Below are positions 12,327 to 22,802 of a DNA stretch of 64,000 nt, piece after piece; positions within the stretch are counted from its first letter, which is position 1; the number at the start of each line of letters is the position of its first letter. The DNA is from Raffaelea ambrosiae. Its lineage: Eukaryota > Ascomycota > Sordariomycetes > Ophiostomatales > Ophiostomataceae. The stretch lies in contig PCDI01000014.1 of the NCBI GenBank assembly GCA_002778195.1, positions 186,001-250,000 on the forward strand. The letters run 5' to 3'. Made by a program: the position numbers and the translations under genes. The notes beneath the pieces are model-generated. The model ran no database searches, was not told the origin of the DNA, and saw only the letters and a program-made list of their open reading frames with translations.

Positions 12327-14030
12327 CTAAAGAATGTATCTGAATCCGTTAGAAAGCTGAGCCGGCGTCGGGCCATGTTTGCCCAAGTCGTGTCCCCGGT
12401 CCATCTTGACATTGTGGCGGCGGAGGTAGATGCGCGTGAGCACTGCGAAAATAATTGCAACTCCTGTCGCAGCCACGTTGACAATGAATGCCGTCAAGTA
12501 CCGAGGGGAGCCGTAGTACAAGTAACTTGCCCAAATATTGGGAGTGTTGCATACGGAGTTGATCAAAGCAATCGCTGCAGCACGTTTTCCCACCGGCTGC
12601 GATAGACTGCCAGTAATCCAAGACAGTGTGACGATTGAGGACGAGTAGAATGACGCTGGAAGTAGCATCATGGCAACGTAGCGCGCAGCAACATTGAGAC
12701 TCGACACAGCGATAATGTTGGCGACGAGGGTGATAACCAGCGGGCCGACGATATGCCAAAAGCGCTCCTGTGTCCTGTCGGAGTGAAAGCCATTGGCGAG
12801 CATGCAGAAAACACACAGAATGAACGGAGGAGCAGTCAGAGCGTATGTCAGCGTCCGGTTGTAGCCCAGCCCAGCAACAACCGACGGAAAAAAGTTGGCG
12901 ACAGCGCCGACAACATATGTCTTATAGGGTGCGTGATATGTCAGCAAGAAAGCAACGACGAATTGAGGCATTTTTGTCTGTGTAGAAAACATACCGCATA
13001 GAGGATTCCCATGAGAAGCCACGTTTTTGTGTCTTGGACGGCGAGCACGAGGCCACGAAAAGCAGACATCTCTTCAGAGCGGTCTACCGTTCCCACATCT
13101 GACAGCAAATTCCACTGAACCCACTCGCACTCAAGTTGGCTCATACCCATCACCTTCTTGTTGGAGTTTGGCAAGAAAAAAGCAAATAAAATGGCACATA
13201 ACGTCGTGAGGACACCCTCGATAAGAAAGAGCTTGCGTTCCGTCAGTATGAGAAACCCGCAGAAGATGACCGGGGTAGCAAGCATTTAGTACTTACCCAC
13301 CGCCAGCCTGAGAGACCACGGTCGCCGTCCAGTCTCAGAACACCAATAGCAAATAGGCCTCCAATGGCATTTCCGAGTTGTGAGCCGCTGTAAAGGACAG
13401 CAGTGCGCAGAGCAAACTGTTGCCGACTGTAGAAGAGAGACAAGAAATACAGTGCACCGGGGAAGAAAATCGCCTCCACCACACCCAGGAAGACGCGCGC
13501 CACCAGAAGACCGCCATAGTTGTGAACAACGGTCACAAGAGCCGAGATCGCACCCCAGACCGCCATGCCCGAGCAGATGTAGATAGCGGGGAATCTGGTT
13601 TTGCCGGCAATCATATTTGAGGGGACCTGCATGAGAACTTGGAGATGTGTCAGAAGCAGACATGGAGACATGGATAGACAGAGCACCAGTCAACACTAGA
13701 CAACTACTTACTGTATCCACAGAACAGGATACTGACGGACGTCTGGTACTGGACACTAGACATGTTCAAGTCCTGGTCGATGTTCGCGAGCTTTGCGCTC
13801 GCAATGTTCTGTCTGTCCAGATAGTTGAGGATATACATCAGGACAAGAATTGGCATGATGACAATGTCCATTTTGAATGTGGCTTTGCGACCCAAGGCCT
13901 GGAGCTCGGATGGCTCCAGGCCAGCGAGGCTCGCCGGCAGAGGAACATGGTGGGCGACAGACCCCGCCTCCAGTTGCTCAGACAGAGCCTCTGTCTTGTC
14001 AGTGGAGGCCTTGTCGGCAGTGAGTTCCAT
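12327..14030 (-). CDS. ACS-family MFS permease (allantoate/Tna1-like)
   Basis: An anion:cation symporter-type MFS permease of the Dal5/Tna1/vitamin-acid group, which imports organic anions such as carboxylates, allantoate or nicotinate. Hallmarks are the acidic N-terminus, TM1 region 'PILVLMYILNYLDRQNIASAK', 'QVPSNMIAGK', and the helix-5/6 area 'SGSQLGNAIGGLFA'. Four introns interrupt it near 13710-13645, 13300-13260, 13000-12990 and thereabouts; the first rejoins as 'GYILMQVPSNM'. The start is 14030 and the stop TAG is at 12329-12327. It is divergent from the 2-hydroxyacid dehydrogenase at 14520 and shares a 489-bp promoter with an exact TGGGGGTCA site. A monocarboxylate or aldonate substrate would therefore be sensible, but this is inference. 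Confidence 0.85.
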
Positions 14031-14355
14031 GCTTGAAGAGAGGTTGGATCGTTTGTTGGTTTGCAGAGCGATGAAAAAAAGGGTGAGAGCGTGTCAAATT
14101 GTTGAGTGTTCAGGAGATGTTGGAACAGCAAAACGATGGCGACCTTTTTATCTGACGAGAACCGATATCTTTCACCGCCCCCCACGAATCGAGACTAGTA
14201 TCAAAGTATGGGGTCGCTCGGGCCAGTCAACTTCCCCACGGGGGTGGTGTCTGCCAAGTGGATTAATTTCTCTCGTACGGGGGAGCTTCCTGGCTTGTTG
14301 CTATGCCTCCATCGACTCTTGACAAAGGCGCCTTGTATCCGAGGAAGCCAAACCA

Positions 14356-14364
14356 TGACCCCCA
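14356..14364 (-). promoter_or_regulatory. TGGGGGTCA site, ACS permease/flavocytochrome promoter
   Basis: An exact nonamer, read on the minus strand, in the 489-bp divergent promoter. It is 164 bp upstream of the dehydrogenase start at 14520 and 326 bp upstream of the permease start at 14030. It is one of seven exact copies in the window, all within 14.3-29.0 kb. The core also fits the SYGGRG consensus of CreA, so a carbon-catabolite role is an alternative reading. Confidence 0.6.
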
Positions 14365-14519
14365 CCTATGATGCCCAATCTCCACTCTCGGATATGTGGA
14401 TTGGTCAGAAATGCCGGAGCCGAAAGAACTTAACATTACGCCGTACATGCCCAGTTCTGGCCCAGTTCTGGCCCAGGTATTGGCAAGCAGGATTCAGCAA
14501 GACAGACTCGCCCACGACA

Positions 14520-16028
14520 ATGACCGGCACTATTCACGGCGAGGAGGTGGCCAAACACAGTGGCAGCAAGTCGTGCTGGGTCGTGCTCGACGGAAAAGTG
14601 TACGACATTACCAGTAAGTTCTGTCTGGTTACGCCTGCAAGCAATTTCTGCGCAAGGATTTGGCTGCTGCTTGTGGGAGTGAGGGACACTAACTAAAAAA
14701 ATAACGTGACAGACTTCCTTGGCGAGCACCCGGGCGGTGCCTCTGTTCTGCTGGAACACGCTGGTCGCGACGTGACGGAAGCATTCGACGAGGTTCACGA
14801 CAAAGAGCTCGTAAACGCCACTTTGCCTCCCGAAACGTACATTGGGACTCTCCAGCCAAACACGTTGCCAAAGATAGAGGAGAAGATGCCTGCCGACGCA
14901 GCCAAAACGGACGACTCAAAGCCGGCCTACCCGCCGCTCGACTCCATCATCAATGTGGACGACTTTGAAAAGGTTGCCCAGCCTTATCTGTCTGCCTCAG
15001 GCTGGGCATACTATTCGTCGGGCGCCGAGGACGAGTTGAGCATGAACGAGCCGCGCCATCTCTTCCGGAAGATAAGTCTGCGTCCGCGCGTACTTCGGCA
15101 TGTTGAGCCTGTTTCCACAGCTTGCAACATCTTGGGGTATCCTTCCTCCCTACCATTTTACATCTCGCCGACGGGAATTGGCAAATATGCACACCGGGAT
15201 GCGGAACCAATCCTCACCGCGACGGCCGGAAACGAGGGGCTGGTGTACTGCATGCCTACCACGGCGCCCCTGGATACCATATTTCCTGCCCGTGTCTCCG
15301 AAAACCAACCCGTCTTCTTTCAGCTGTACACCGGCCGTGACCGAGCCAAAGCAGAAGCTCTCCTACAGCGCGTCGAGGCATTGGGCGTAAAGGCAATCTT
15401 TATGACGGTGGACTCGCCCGTTCTGGGACGACGAGAGCGAGACGACCGCATCAAGGGGACAAGCAGCATTGCCGGCGCTGGTGTGGCTAAAACAGCGTCG
15501 CAGGGCTTGCTTAATCCAATGCTGGGCTGGGACGATGTTGACTGGCTACGGGGAGTCACTTCACTTCCCATTGTGCTGAAGGGCGTCCAGACAGTGGAGG
15601 ATGCCGTTCTGGCATTTCGTGCAGGTGTCCAGGGCATCGTGCTTTCCAACCACGGCGGCCGATCCCAGGACACAGCCCAGGCACCAATAGTCACGCTACT
15701 GGAGATTCGCCGCTATGCTCCTATCCTGCTCGACGAGAGCGTCCGTGACCGCTTCCAGATTTTCCTGGATGGCGGGTTCCGTCGCGGTACCGACATCGTC
15801 AAGGCAATTGCACTGGGAGCGACAGCCGTCGGCATTGGACGCCCCTTCCTCTACTCGCTGACCAACGACTACGGCGCAGCAGGTGTCCAGAGGCTGGTCC
15901 AAATGCTGCGCATGGAAGTCGAGACCAATATGGCACTGTTGGGTGCGAGGACAATACGTGAGCTCGTCCCAGAACTGGTGAACAGCGAAGTGGTGGAACG
16001 CCGTGTGTCGAGGAGAGTCAAATTGTGA
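14520..16028 (+). CDS. flavocytochrome b2-type FMN 2-hydroxyacid (L-lactate) dehydrogenase
   Basis: A 469-residue fusion of a cytochrome b5 domain and an FMN-dependent 2-hydroxyacid dehydrogenase barrel, as in yeast L-lactate:cytochrome c oxidoreductase. Exon 1 is 14520-14613 and exon 2 is 14713-16028; the splice rebuilds 'DITNFLGEHPGG', whose HPGG holds a heme ligand. The FMN domain shows 'YYSSGAEDE', 'FYISPTGIGK', 'FQLYTGRDR', the catalytic His/Arg motif LSNHGGR (about 15640-15665), 'DGGFRRGTD' and 'ALGATAVGIGRPF'. No clear mitochondrial presequence is visible, so location is uncertain. L-lactate is the default substrate, but glycolate or other L-2-hydroxyacids are possible. It sits at the left end of the motif-marked cluster and could feed lactate-derived carbon to pyruvate. 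Confidence 0.88.
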
Positions 16029-16134
16029 AAGTCGTGCATGGCAATGCAGAGATGGTTGTTGCAACAGTAGATAGTAGAACCAATTAGAGTTAACACATTT
16101 AGATTGAATTTAAGCAAACTAGATTATCACCAAG

Positions 16135-17313
16135 TTACAGTTTTTCCCGCGCCGCTATCAGCCTCTTGTTGACAGCTGTCAGCAAGATGTAGATCGTCTC
16201 GATCGTGTGGATGGGGACGCCCAGCTCGCGGCCTTTGCGAACGGGGTAGCCCAAGATGATGTCCACCTCCATTGGCCGTCCATTCTGGAAGTCGACCATC
16301 ATGCTGCTGCCAATCGGTGGCATGGCTAGGATTTTATTGATAAGACGGTCAATCAGGTCATAGTCGAGGGGTACTCCACACTTGATGGCCACATCAATGA
16401 CCTCCTTCATCAGCTGGCGAGTCATCGGTGTCGCATCGGCCGAAGAGGACAGCCAGAAATGCGTGTCGCAGAGTGTCAGCGTGGTTAGCGTGTTCCAGGC
16501 GGCATTCCACACGACCTTTTCCCACCGCTGCACCTGCACGTTTGGAACCACCTGGAAGACCGTCTTCCCTGCCGTGAGGAGCCCAGAAAACTGATCCAAC
16601 CGTGCTTGCTCGATCCCAGGGTCAACATCAGGGCACGGGAAGAGTCCAATCTGCATATCCTCCGACTTTGTATGGTTGATGACTCCTGGCTGGGCTTGGA
16701 CAGCGCCAACCCATGTCTGAGGCAGACTTTGGTTAGTTCACGCCGCTGCAAACGGGGCCAGCACACAGACGGCAGCCACGTACCACGCAGGAAAGAATGG
16801 TAACGCCAGGAAAGGCGTTTCTGAACGGCTCTTCATTTCCCACACCATTCTGGATGATGACGATGGTTGTCCGGCCGTTCTCGACGGCCGGGGCAATTTG
16901 CGCCGGCACGGCGTCTTGGTCAATTGCCTTGTGGGCGCACACGACAAAATCGAACTTGGAGTTGGCCTCTTCAGGCGTCCGGACCACTGCGAAAGTATCA
17001 GGACCGGCGTGGAAATTTTGCGGCTCTCTGCCTGGCCTCCATGCACACAGGAGCCTACCTTTGTACGGGGTCACAACATGGTCGCCGTGGTTTTGGCTGT
17101 GGACTGTAAGGCCATTTTTCTTGACGGCGTCATAGTTGGACCGCGCGACAAATGTGAGGCGCACATTTGGGGCTCTGCTCAAGATGAAAGCATAGAATGA
17201 CCCAATGCTAGGCGCTGTCAGCTAGTTGGCACTCGCGTTGCGTGTTCTGTCAGTGCCAAAACTTACGCTCCCAGCCCATAGAGCAGCACGTCGATTTGGG
17301 AACTGTTCTCCAT
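16135..17313 (-). CDS. 2-dehydropantoate 2-reductase (PanE/ApbA)-like
   Basis: An NADP-binding oxidoreductase of the ketopantoate reductase family. Exon 1 (17313-17267) joins an exon starting at 17207, giving the Rossmann motif GLGAIGS. Later introns lie near 17062-16998 and 16790-16720. The C-terminal ApbA domain contains 'EKVVWNAAWNTLTTLT' with the family's conserved K..wN..N pattern, and 'PPIGSSMMVDFQNGRPMEVD' with the SSM..D motif. Fungi usually keep a separate housekeeping pantothenate enzyme, and cluster-borne paralogues often reduce other 2-keto acids. The position next to a 2-hydroxyacid dehydrogenase and a 2-keto-3-deoxyacid pathway suggests such a role here. This is inference. Confidence 0.82.
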
Positions 17314-17463
17314 GTTGATTTGGTATGACGCCCCTGTTATTCCGGCAAGTTGCTTTTCAAAAAGGGATAGACAGAAGCTCCAAGGACGCACAGATGTATC
17401 TGCGTAGCACCTCCTCCGTTTTCGTTCTGTTTCCTTGCTGATTTTGGCTTTCTCCAAATTATT

Positions 17464-17745
17464 AGGGGGTCAACAACGGCCCACCGTCCCCACGACAAAA
17501 AACACAAAAAAACAGCTCTTGCTACTGGTGGGATTTAGCAGATCCACCGCCCCCCCCAGTCTCGCTAAACGCCCGAGGTCGCTCAAACTCCAAGTCGCCT
17601 TAGGGGTGGGTTCTGGCACTGCAGATGGCCTGGAAACACGCAACTTAGTGAACTTCCCCCTCACTCATTCTCCACCATTTGAGGGGCAGGTCCAGGTGAC
17701 CCCCATCAACCCTCGAATATGTACTATGTCCTCTGTTGGGGGTCA
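17464..17745. promoter_or_regulatory. three TGGGGGTCA-type sites, PanE-like/dehydratase promoter
   Basis: The 756-bp divergent promoter between 17313 and 18070 holds exact sites at 17697-17705 (minus orientation) and 17737-17745 (plus), 31 bp apart and in opposite orientation. An 8/9 match (A for the first T) is at 17464-17472. The exact pair is about 325-375 bp before the dehydratase start; the variant is about 150 bp before the reductase start. Otherwise the gap shows no gene. Confidence 0.6.
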
Positions 17746-18069
17746 GCAAGATATCCTCGGTGTTTAGATTTTCTAATGGTCACGATCACAATTTAACCAC
17801 TTAAGGAAAGGGGCTGACGGTGAACAGACATTGCATATCCGGTCGAACGATTGACCGGGAAAACCCCCCAGTTCTCCAGCTTGCTGAGCTCATTCCCAGC
17901 GTAACTGAGATCTATCTATTTCGTGCCCTATTTGTAACAGAAGTCCATTTGATTTAGCGTTGTTCTATTGCCCATTTTCTCTTTCATTCCTTCTACATAT
18001 CCTCTATTCAGACATCCGAGAACCCTGGAGAAGCAAAACAAGAAACAAGAAACATAGCAAAATTCAACC

Positions 18070-19417
18070 ATGGCTCCCATCAAGTCTATCGAGTACTTCC
18101 GGGTCAAGCCTCGCTGGCTCATGATCAAGATCACGGATGAAAATGGCCAATTTGGTTGGGGTGAGGGCACGCTCGAAGGCCACGACCTGTCTGTCGAGGG
18201 TTGTCTTGATGAGATGATTCCCCGCATCATTGGAAAGGATGCAAAGTAGGCAGCCACGGGAAAGAGCACACTGAAAGCAGCATATGCTAACGTACATCTG
18301 TAGTGCAATCGAGAACATCTGGCAAATGTTTTGGAGACATGGCTTCTACCGTGGCGGGCCAGTCTTCATGTCGGCACTCTCCGGCATCGACATTGCGCTT
18401 TGGGACCTCAAAGGTATGGCCCATGTTCAGGGGTTACTGCAAAATGGCCCGTGAGACTGATACTCATTCTGTCAGGCAAAAATATGAAAGTCCCGGTCTA
18501 TGAGCTTCTCGGTGGCAAGGTGCGCGAGAAGGTTCAGGTCTACTGCTGGATTGGTGGTGACCGACCGTCTGACATTGAAACTGCAGCGTGAGTGGCGTGC
18601 TATTCTACATCGCCCTGCACTCGAGTAAGCGCATGCTGACAGACGGCACCGAAATAGCAAAGCTCGCATTGCCCAGGGCCTGAAGTGCGTCAAAATGAAC
18701 GCCACAGAAGACACCAACTGGGTCGACTCCCCGTCAGTCCTCAAGGCGACTGTCGAGCGCCTCAAGCTTGTCAAGTCCCTGGGCTTGGACGCCGGCCTTG
18801 ACTTCCACGGCCGTCTGCACAAGCCCATGGCCAAGCAGCTTGCCAGGGCTCTTGAGCCCTATGAGCCTCTTTTTATCGAGGAGCCTCTTCTGAACGAGCA
18901 CCCCGAGGCTATCAAGGTGCTCTCCGCGCAGACTACCATCCCAATCGCCTTTGGTGAGCGGCTGTACACGCGCTGGGACGTGAAGCGTTTCCTGGAGGAT
19001 GCCAGTGTCGATATCTTGCAGCCGGATATTGCCCATGCTGGTGGGATCAGTGAAACGAAGCGGATAGCCCAAATGGCAGAAGCCTACGATGTGGCCATTG
19101 CACCCCACTGTCCTCTCGGACCCGTGGCATTTGCCGCCAGTGTGCACATTGCGTTGACGACTCCCAACTTTTCCATTCTCGAGATGAGTCTGGGAATGCA
19201 CTACAACACCGAAGCTGGCGACGACATCGATCTTCTCACGTACCTCAAGGACCCGAGCGTCTTTGACATTGCTCCGGGCGGCTACATCAAAGCAACTACG
19301 GGCTACGGCCTTGGTATTGAAGTGAACGAGGAGCTGGTTAGAAGCATCTCCAAGGACACAAAGCCATGGCAATGCAAAGAGTTCCACGGTCCAGACGGGT
19401 CCATCCGTGAATGGTAG
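18070..19417 (+). CDS. D-galactonate dehydratase-like enzyme (enolase superfamily)
   Basis: A 385-residue enolase-superfamily acid-sugar dehydratase. Exons: 18070-18245, 18304-18413, 18476-18587, 18658-19417. The order of motifs matches the bacterial DgoD type closely: 'YRGGPVFMSALSGIDIALWDLKG', 'WIGGDRPSD', 'GLDFHGRLHKPMAK' (first Mg ligand D and the conserved HGR), 'FIEEP', 'FGERLY', 'ILQPDIAHAGG' and the catalytic His in 'APHCPLGP'. It would convert an aldonate to a 2-keto-3-deoxyaldonate in the cytosol. D-galactonate is the best guess from overall similarity, but related acids such as fuconate cannot be excluded. It is central to the proposed pathway: a lactonase, an aldolase and a glyceraldehyde kinase lie in the same block. 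Confidence 0.87.
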
Positions 19418-19597
19418 TTTGCTTGGGATATATTGTTGGCTGCATTTGTACATTTGAAACTCTACAATGTTATAGACTCTAGAACGCGTGACGATAGAAT
19501 GTAGTCCATACACTGCGAAGAAAACAAATCTGGCTAGAAGCCATATGTCCCGCATAGCTACACCGCATTGTCCCTCTGAGCCAACGGTCGAAAACGG

Positions 19598-19714
19598 CCA
19601 CATGACATGTGGGACAGCTAGTTTGAAGCGAGGAAGCTCACAATCCCCCCACGACCATTTCCGTTCTCTGTGGGGGTTATCGTGCCTTTTTTTACACGCC
19701 AAAATTGGGGGTCG
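19598..19714. promoter_or_regulatory. palindrome and two near-match sites, polyol dehydrogenase promoter
   Basis: The 524-bp gap upstream of the dehydrogenase at 19942 holds a 15-bp palindrome CCACATGACATGTGG (19598-19612). It also has 8/9 matches to TGGGGGTCA at 19671-19679 (TGGGGGTTA) and 19706-19714 (TGGGGGTCG), the second 228 bp before the ATG. No gene lies in the gap. Confidence 0.45.
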
Positions 19715-19941
19715 AGGAGACGATCCATGCTAGCCAAAAGTTCGGTATCTTCCTCCGCAAGCTAGCTATCGCACTAAAACAAGGACTACTGTGAAAAACG
19801 CATATCCCCCCAGACGTGCCGGTTGTAAGCATAACGCTTATCCGGCCTCTCATAATGTGCATGTGCCAACTTGCCCCCCCTGTTGTAGTAAATCACCCTG
19901 CCATCAGAAAACAAAGGTCCACGAACCAGCCATCGACCATC

Positions 19942-21156
19942 ATGACTGAGACAACCACAAAGGCTTCCGTTCTGCACGGCATCCGGGAATTGAAACTGGT
20001 GAGTTTTGCCAGCCTCTGCTGCTTCTGTCATGGTACTAACCAGGAGTAGGAATCGCGCCCAATATCCGCCCCCGGGCCAGATGAGGTACAGGTCTCCGTC
20101 AAGAGCACGGGCATCTGTGGCTCTGACCAGCACTACTTTCAGCATTTCTGCAACGGCGACTTCCGTGTAAGGGAGCCGTTGGTTTTGGGCCATGAATCGG
20201 CCGGCGTTGTTGAGGCCGTTGGCTCGGCCGTGACGACATTGAAAGCTGGTGACCGTGTTGCCCTCGAGGTCGGACAGCCTTGCGGTGACAAGGCGACTTG
20301 CAAATGCTGCTCACAGGGCCGCTACAACCTCTGCGGAAAAATGCAGTTTCGCAGTTCGGCCAAGGCATTCCCGCACATACAGGGAACCCTCCAGGAACGC
20401 ATCAATGCCCCTGCAGACTGGTGCTACAAGCTGCCCGACCACGTCTCTCTGGACGAAGGTGCGCTTCTTGAGCCCTTTAGTGTGGCGATCCACGGTGTGC
20501 GCCGTGCGCGCCTGCAGCCCGGTGCGAGGATCCTTGTCATCGGCTCTGGCGCGGTTGGCTTGCTGGTAGCTGCTATGCTGCGAGTAGAGAAGGCTTCCAG
20601 CATCACGATTGCGGACATCGAGGTAGGGCGGGTCAATTTCGCCACGAAGCATGGCTTCGCTGATACGGCCATTGAGGTGCCAAGGACGCGTCCCAAATCC
20701 ACTGCAGTCACAGACAAGCTGGAACACGCACAAGGTCTGGCAAAACTCTTCACATCCTCTTCGACAACGAATGGGAACGGTGCTGCGGAAGAGATTTTGT
20801 TTGACTATGTGTTCGAGTGCACTGGTGTGGAGTCGTGCGTGCAGGCTGCTATCTATGCCACGACCCCCGGCGGTGCGGTCTTGATGGTCGGCATGGGGAC
20901 ACCCGTTCAGACGCTTCCCATATCCGCAGCAGCCCTGCGGGAAGTTGATCTACTCGGCGTTTTCCGTTATTGCAACACATATGCGTACGGCCTGGAGCTT
21001 TTGGAGAACAAGGAAAAGTATGGACTGCCAGATATTTCCAAACTCGGAACCCACCATATCCAAGGTCTGGATAAGGCACCAGAGGCGTTTGCACTCGCGG
21101 CTAGACCAACTGATGACAATGGAAATCTTGTAATCAAAGTACTCATTGAGTCATAG
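19942..21156 (+). CDS. zinc-dependent polyol (sorbitol/xylitol-type) dehydrogenase
   Basis: A 387-residue MDR-superfamily dehydrogenase. Exon 1 is 19942-19998 and exon 2 is 20050-21156. Catalytic zinc ligands are in 'CGSDQHYF' and 'GHESAGVV'. The structural zinc lobe is present with four Cys (C..C..C.......C near 20281-20335). The Rossmann motif is 'VIGSGAVGLL' and the polyol-DH signature 'LLGVFRYCNTY' is near 20950-20990. Members oxidise L-arabinitol, xylitol, sorbitol or galactitol with NAD+. In this block it might oxidise a sugar alcohol feeding the same substrate, or interconvert glyceraldehyde and glycerol. Specificity cannot be read from sequence. The start is supported by the short first exon, which supplies the expected beta-strand 'TKASVLHGIRELKL'. 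Confidence 0.88.
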
Positions 21157-21437
21157 ATACACAACTGATTGCAACAGAACCATGGTATTTCGAAAATCCC
21201 TGTAGAATGCAGAATGCCGAGAATCGATAGCAAATAGAGAGACACCTTTTCTATGAGGATGTAATTATATTGCCTACATGACGTTCTCGCCAAGAGCAAA
21301 CAGGGCAAATTCCACGTCGAATCTTCTTTAGAAAACGTAAAGAGTAGGCAGCGAAATAGATGCTAAACATGCAAGCTTCGACAATTTATTCCGGATTTCT
21401 ATATCGGGTTTTCTTTCGCAGGGTACGTCTATATGAG

Positions 21438-22282
21438 TTACCGACCCATCCAACCGCCATCCACCGTCAAGATCTCGCCGCTGACATACCGACACCCAGC
21501 TCCAGCAAGGAACACGGTAGCTCCTTCAAAATCACCAGGAGTCCCCCAGCGTCCGGTAGGAATGCGTGCCAGGATGCTTGCTGCCCGCTCGGGGTTGTTG
21601 ATCAGAGCCTCGTTCATGTCTGTAGCAACATATCCTGGAGCAATGGCATTGACATTGACACCCTGGCTTGACCACTCGTTGGAAAGCGCTTTGGTAAGCT
21701 GGGCAATCCCTCCCTTTGCAGCAGCATATGCCGGTACGGTAAGTCCACCCTGGAAAGAAACAAGAGACGCCACATTGATAATGGCACCACGCCGACCTGT
21801 CGCATCAGGTGTCCGTGTCAACATGTAGGCACCCACATCCCTGCAGAGCGTCCACACCGTCCGAAGGTTGACTTGGAGAACCTATGTATCTGTCAGAGCA
21901 AATGTGAACGTCGGTGACAGCGGAAACGAAAGCATACCTCATCCCAGTCACCCATAGGGAATACGTGTGCTGGGTGACGTCTCTGGATACCGGCACAGGT
22001 GACCAGAATGTCGACGTCGTGGCCGTCATCGAGAATCTTCTTGGTCAGGCCAGCCACAGCGTCCTGGGAGGCCAGATCAGCAGTGTAGACGTGCGCCTTG
22101 CGGCCAAGGGCCTCGATCTTCGTCTTTGTTTCGAGATTCGAGAGATCCCGCTGGACCAAGACAATGTCAGAACCGGCCCCAGCAAGTGCAAGGGCCATGG
22201 CCTGGCCAATGCCTCGTGTGCCGCCTGTGACAACGGCCACATGTCCTTCAAGGGAAAATAGTTTCTCGAGATAAGAGGCCAT
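21438..22282 (-). CDS. classical SDR, KduD-like sugar (acid) dehydrogenase
   Basis: A 262-residue NAD(P)-dependent short-chain dehydrogenase. Exon 1 is 22282-21938 and exon 2 is 21881-21438. It has the cofactor motif TGGTRGIG, 'ILVTCAGIQRR', catalytic Ser in 'INVASLVSFQGG', Tyr/Lys in 'YAAAKGG', and 'VNVNAIAPGYVATDMN'. The overall layout resembles 2-deoxy-D-gluconate 3-dehydrogenase (KduD) and hexose 1-dehydrogenases. It is divergent from the dihydroxyacetone kinase and shares a promoter with three motif sites. In the pathway it could be the sugar 1-dehydrogenase that makes the lactone, or act on the 2-keto-3-deoxyacid. An in-frame ATG at 22303 is an alternative start; 22282 gives the usual short lead before the Rossmann strand. 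Confidence 0.87.
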
Positions 22283-22427
22283 GGTGCCGTATTTTCCCAA
22301 CAATTTCGTCGCCGAAGCTACGTCTGGTTGCCTTCAATCGCGAGCTTCTACTATGAGAAAACTTCTATCCTCGACAAAGGTCCAAACAATCACACAGGCA
22401 GTGCACAGAGTGCGGTCGCGGGCTGGA

Positions 22428-22669
22428 TGGGGGTCAAAGGAACTGGGGAATTTCCGGGGTCGGCTTGGCTCACGGCCCAAAGGCTAAGTAAGGGGAACAA
22501 CCGGCGGGTCCACAAATCCTAGTCAACCCCTCACGCGGGCATCTTAACAATACTCCGCAGATCCACATGGGATAAGTGTAAGATGGAGCCAGGTCAGACG
22601 GCGTGGGGGTCATCGCAACAGCAACCCCATCAAAGAAAGGCCACATCCTGTGGCCCGTTTTGGGGGTCG
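22428..22669. promoter_or_regulatory. TGGGGGTCA sites and palindrome, SDR/kinase promoter
   Basis: The 520-bp divergent promoter holds exact plus-strand sites at 22428-22436 and 22604-22612, an 8/9 match (TGGGGGTCG) at 22661-22669, and a palindrome GGCCACA-TCC-TGTGGCC at 22639-22655. A TATA-like TTATACAA lies near 22674, about 130 bp before the kinase ATG. The palindrome shares its CCACA/TGTGG arms with the one at 19598. Confidence 0.6.
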
Positions 22670-22802
22670 CGACTTATACAAGGGGAGAAGCAAGGACGGG
22701 GAAGGCCTGCACGGAGGATTGTCCGTTCTGGCATTGCAACGCAATTCCCCGTTCAAGTCGACTTCTTTGGCAGGAGAACGCGTCATCATCGCATCACGAA
22801 CC

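Noticed and set aside
18734..19702. 322-codon minus-strand frame over the dehydratase
   Set aside because: It is antisense to a strongly conserved enzyme and contains no family features of its own.
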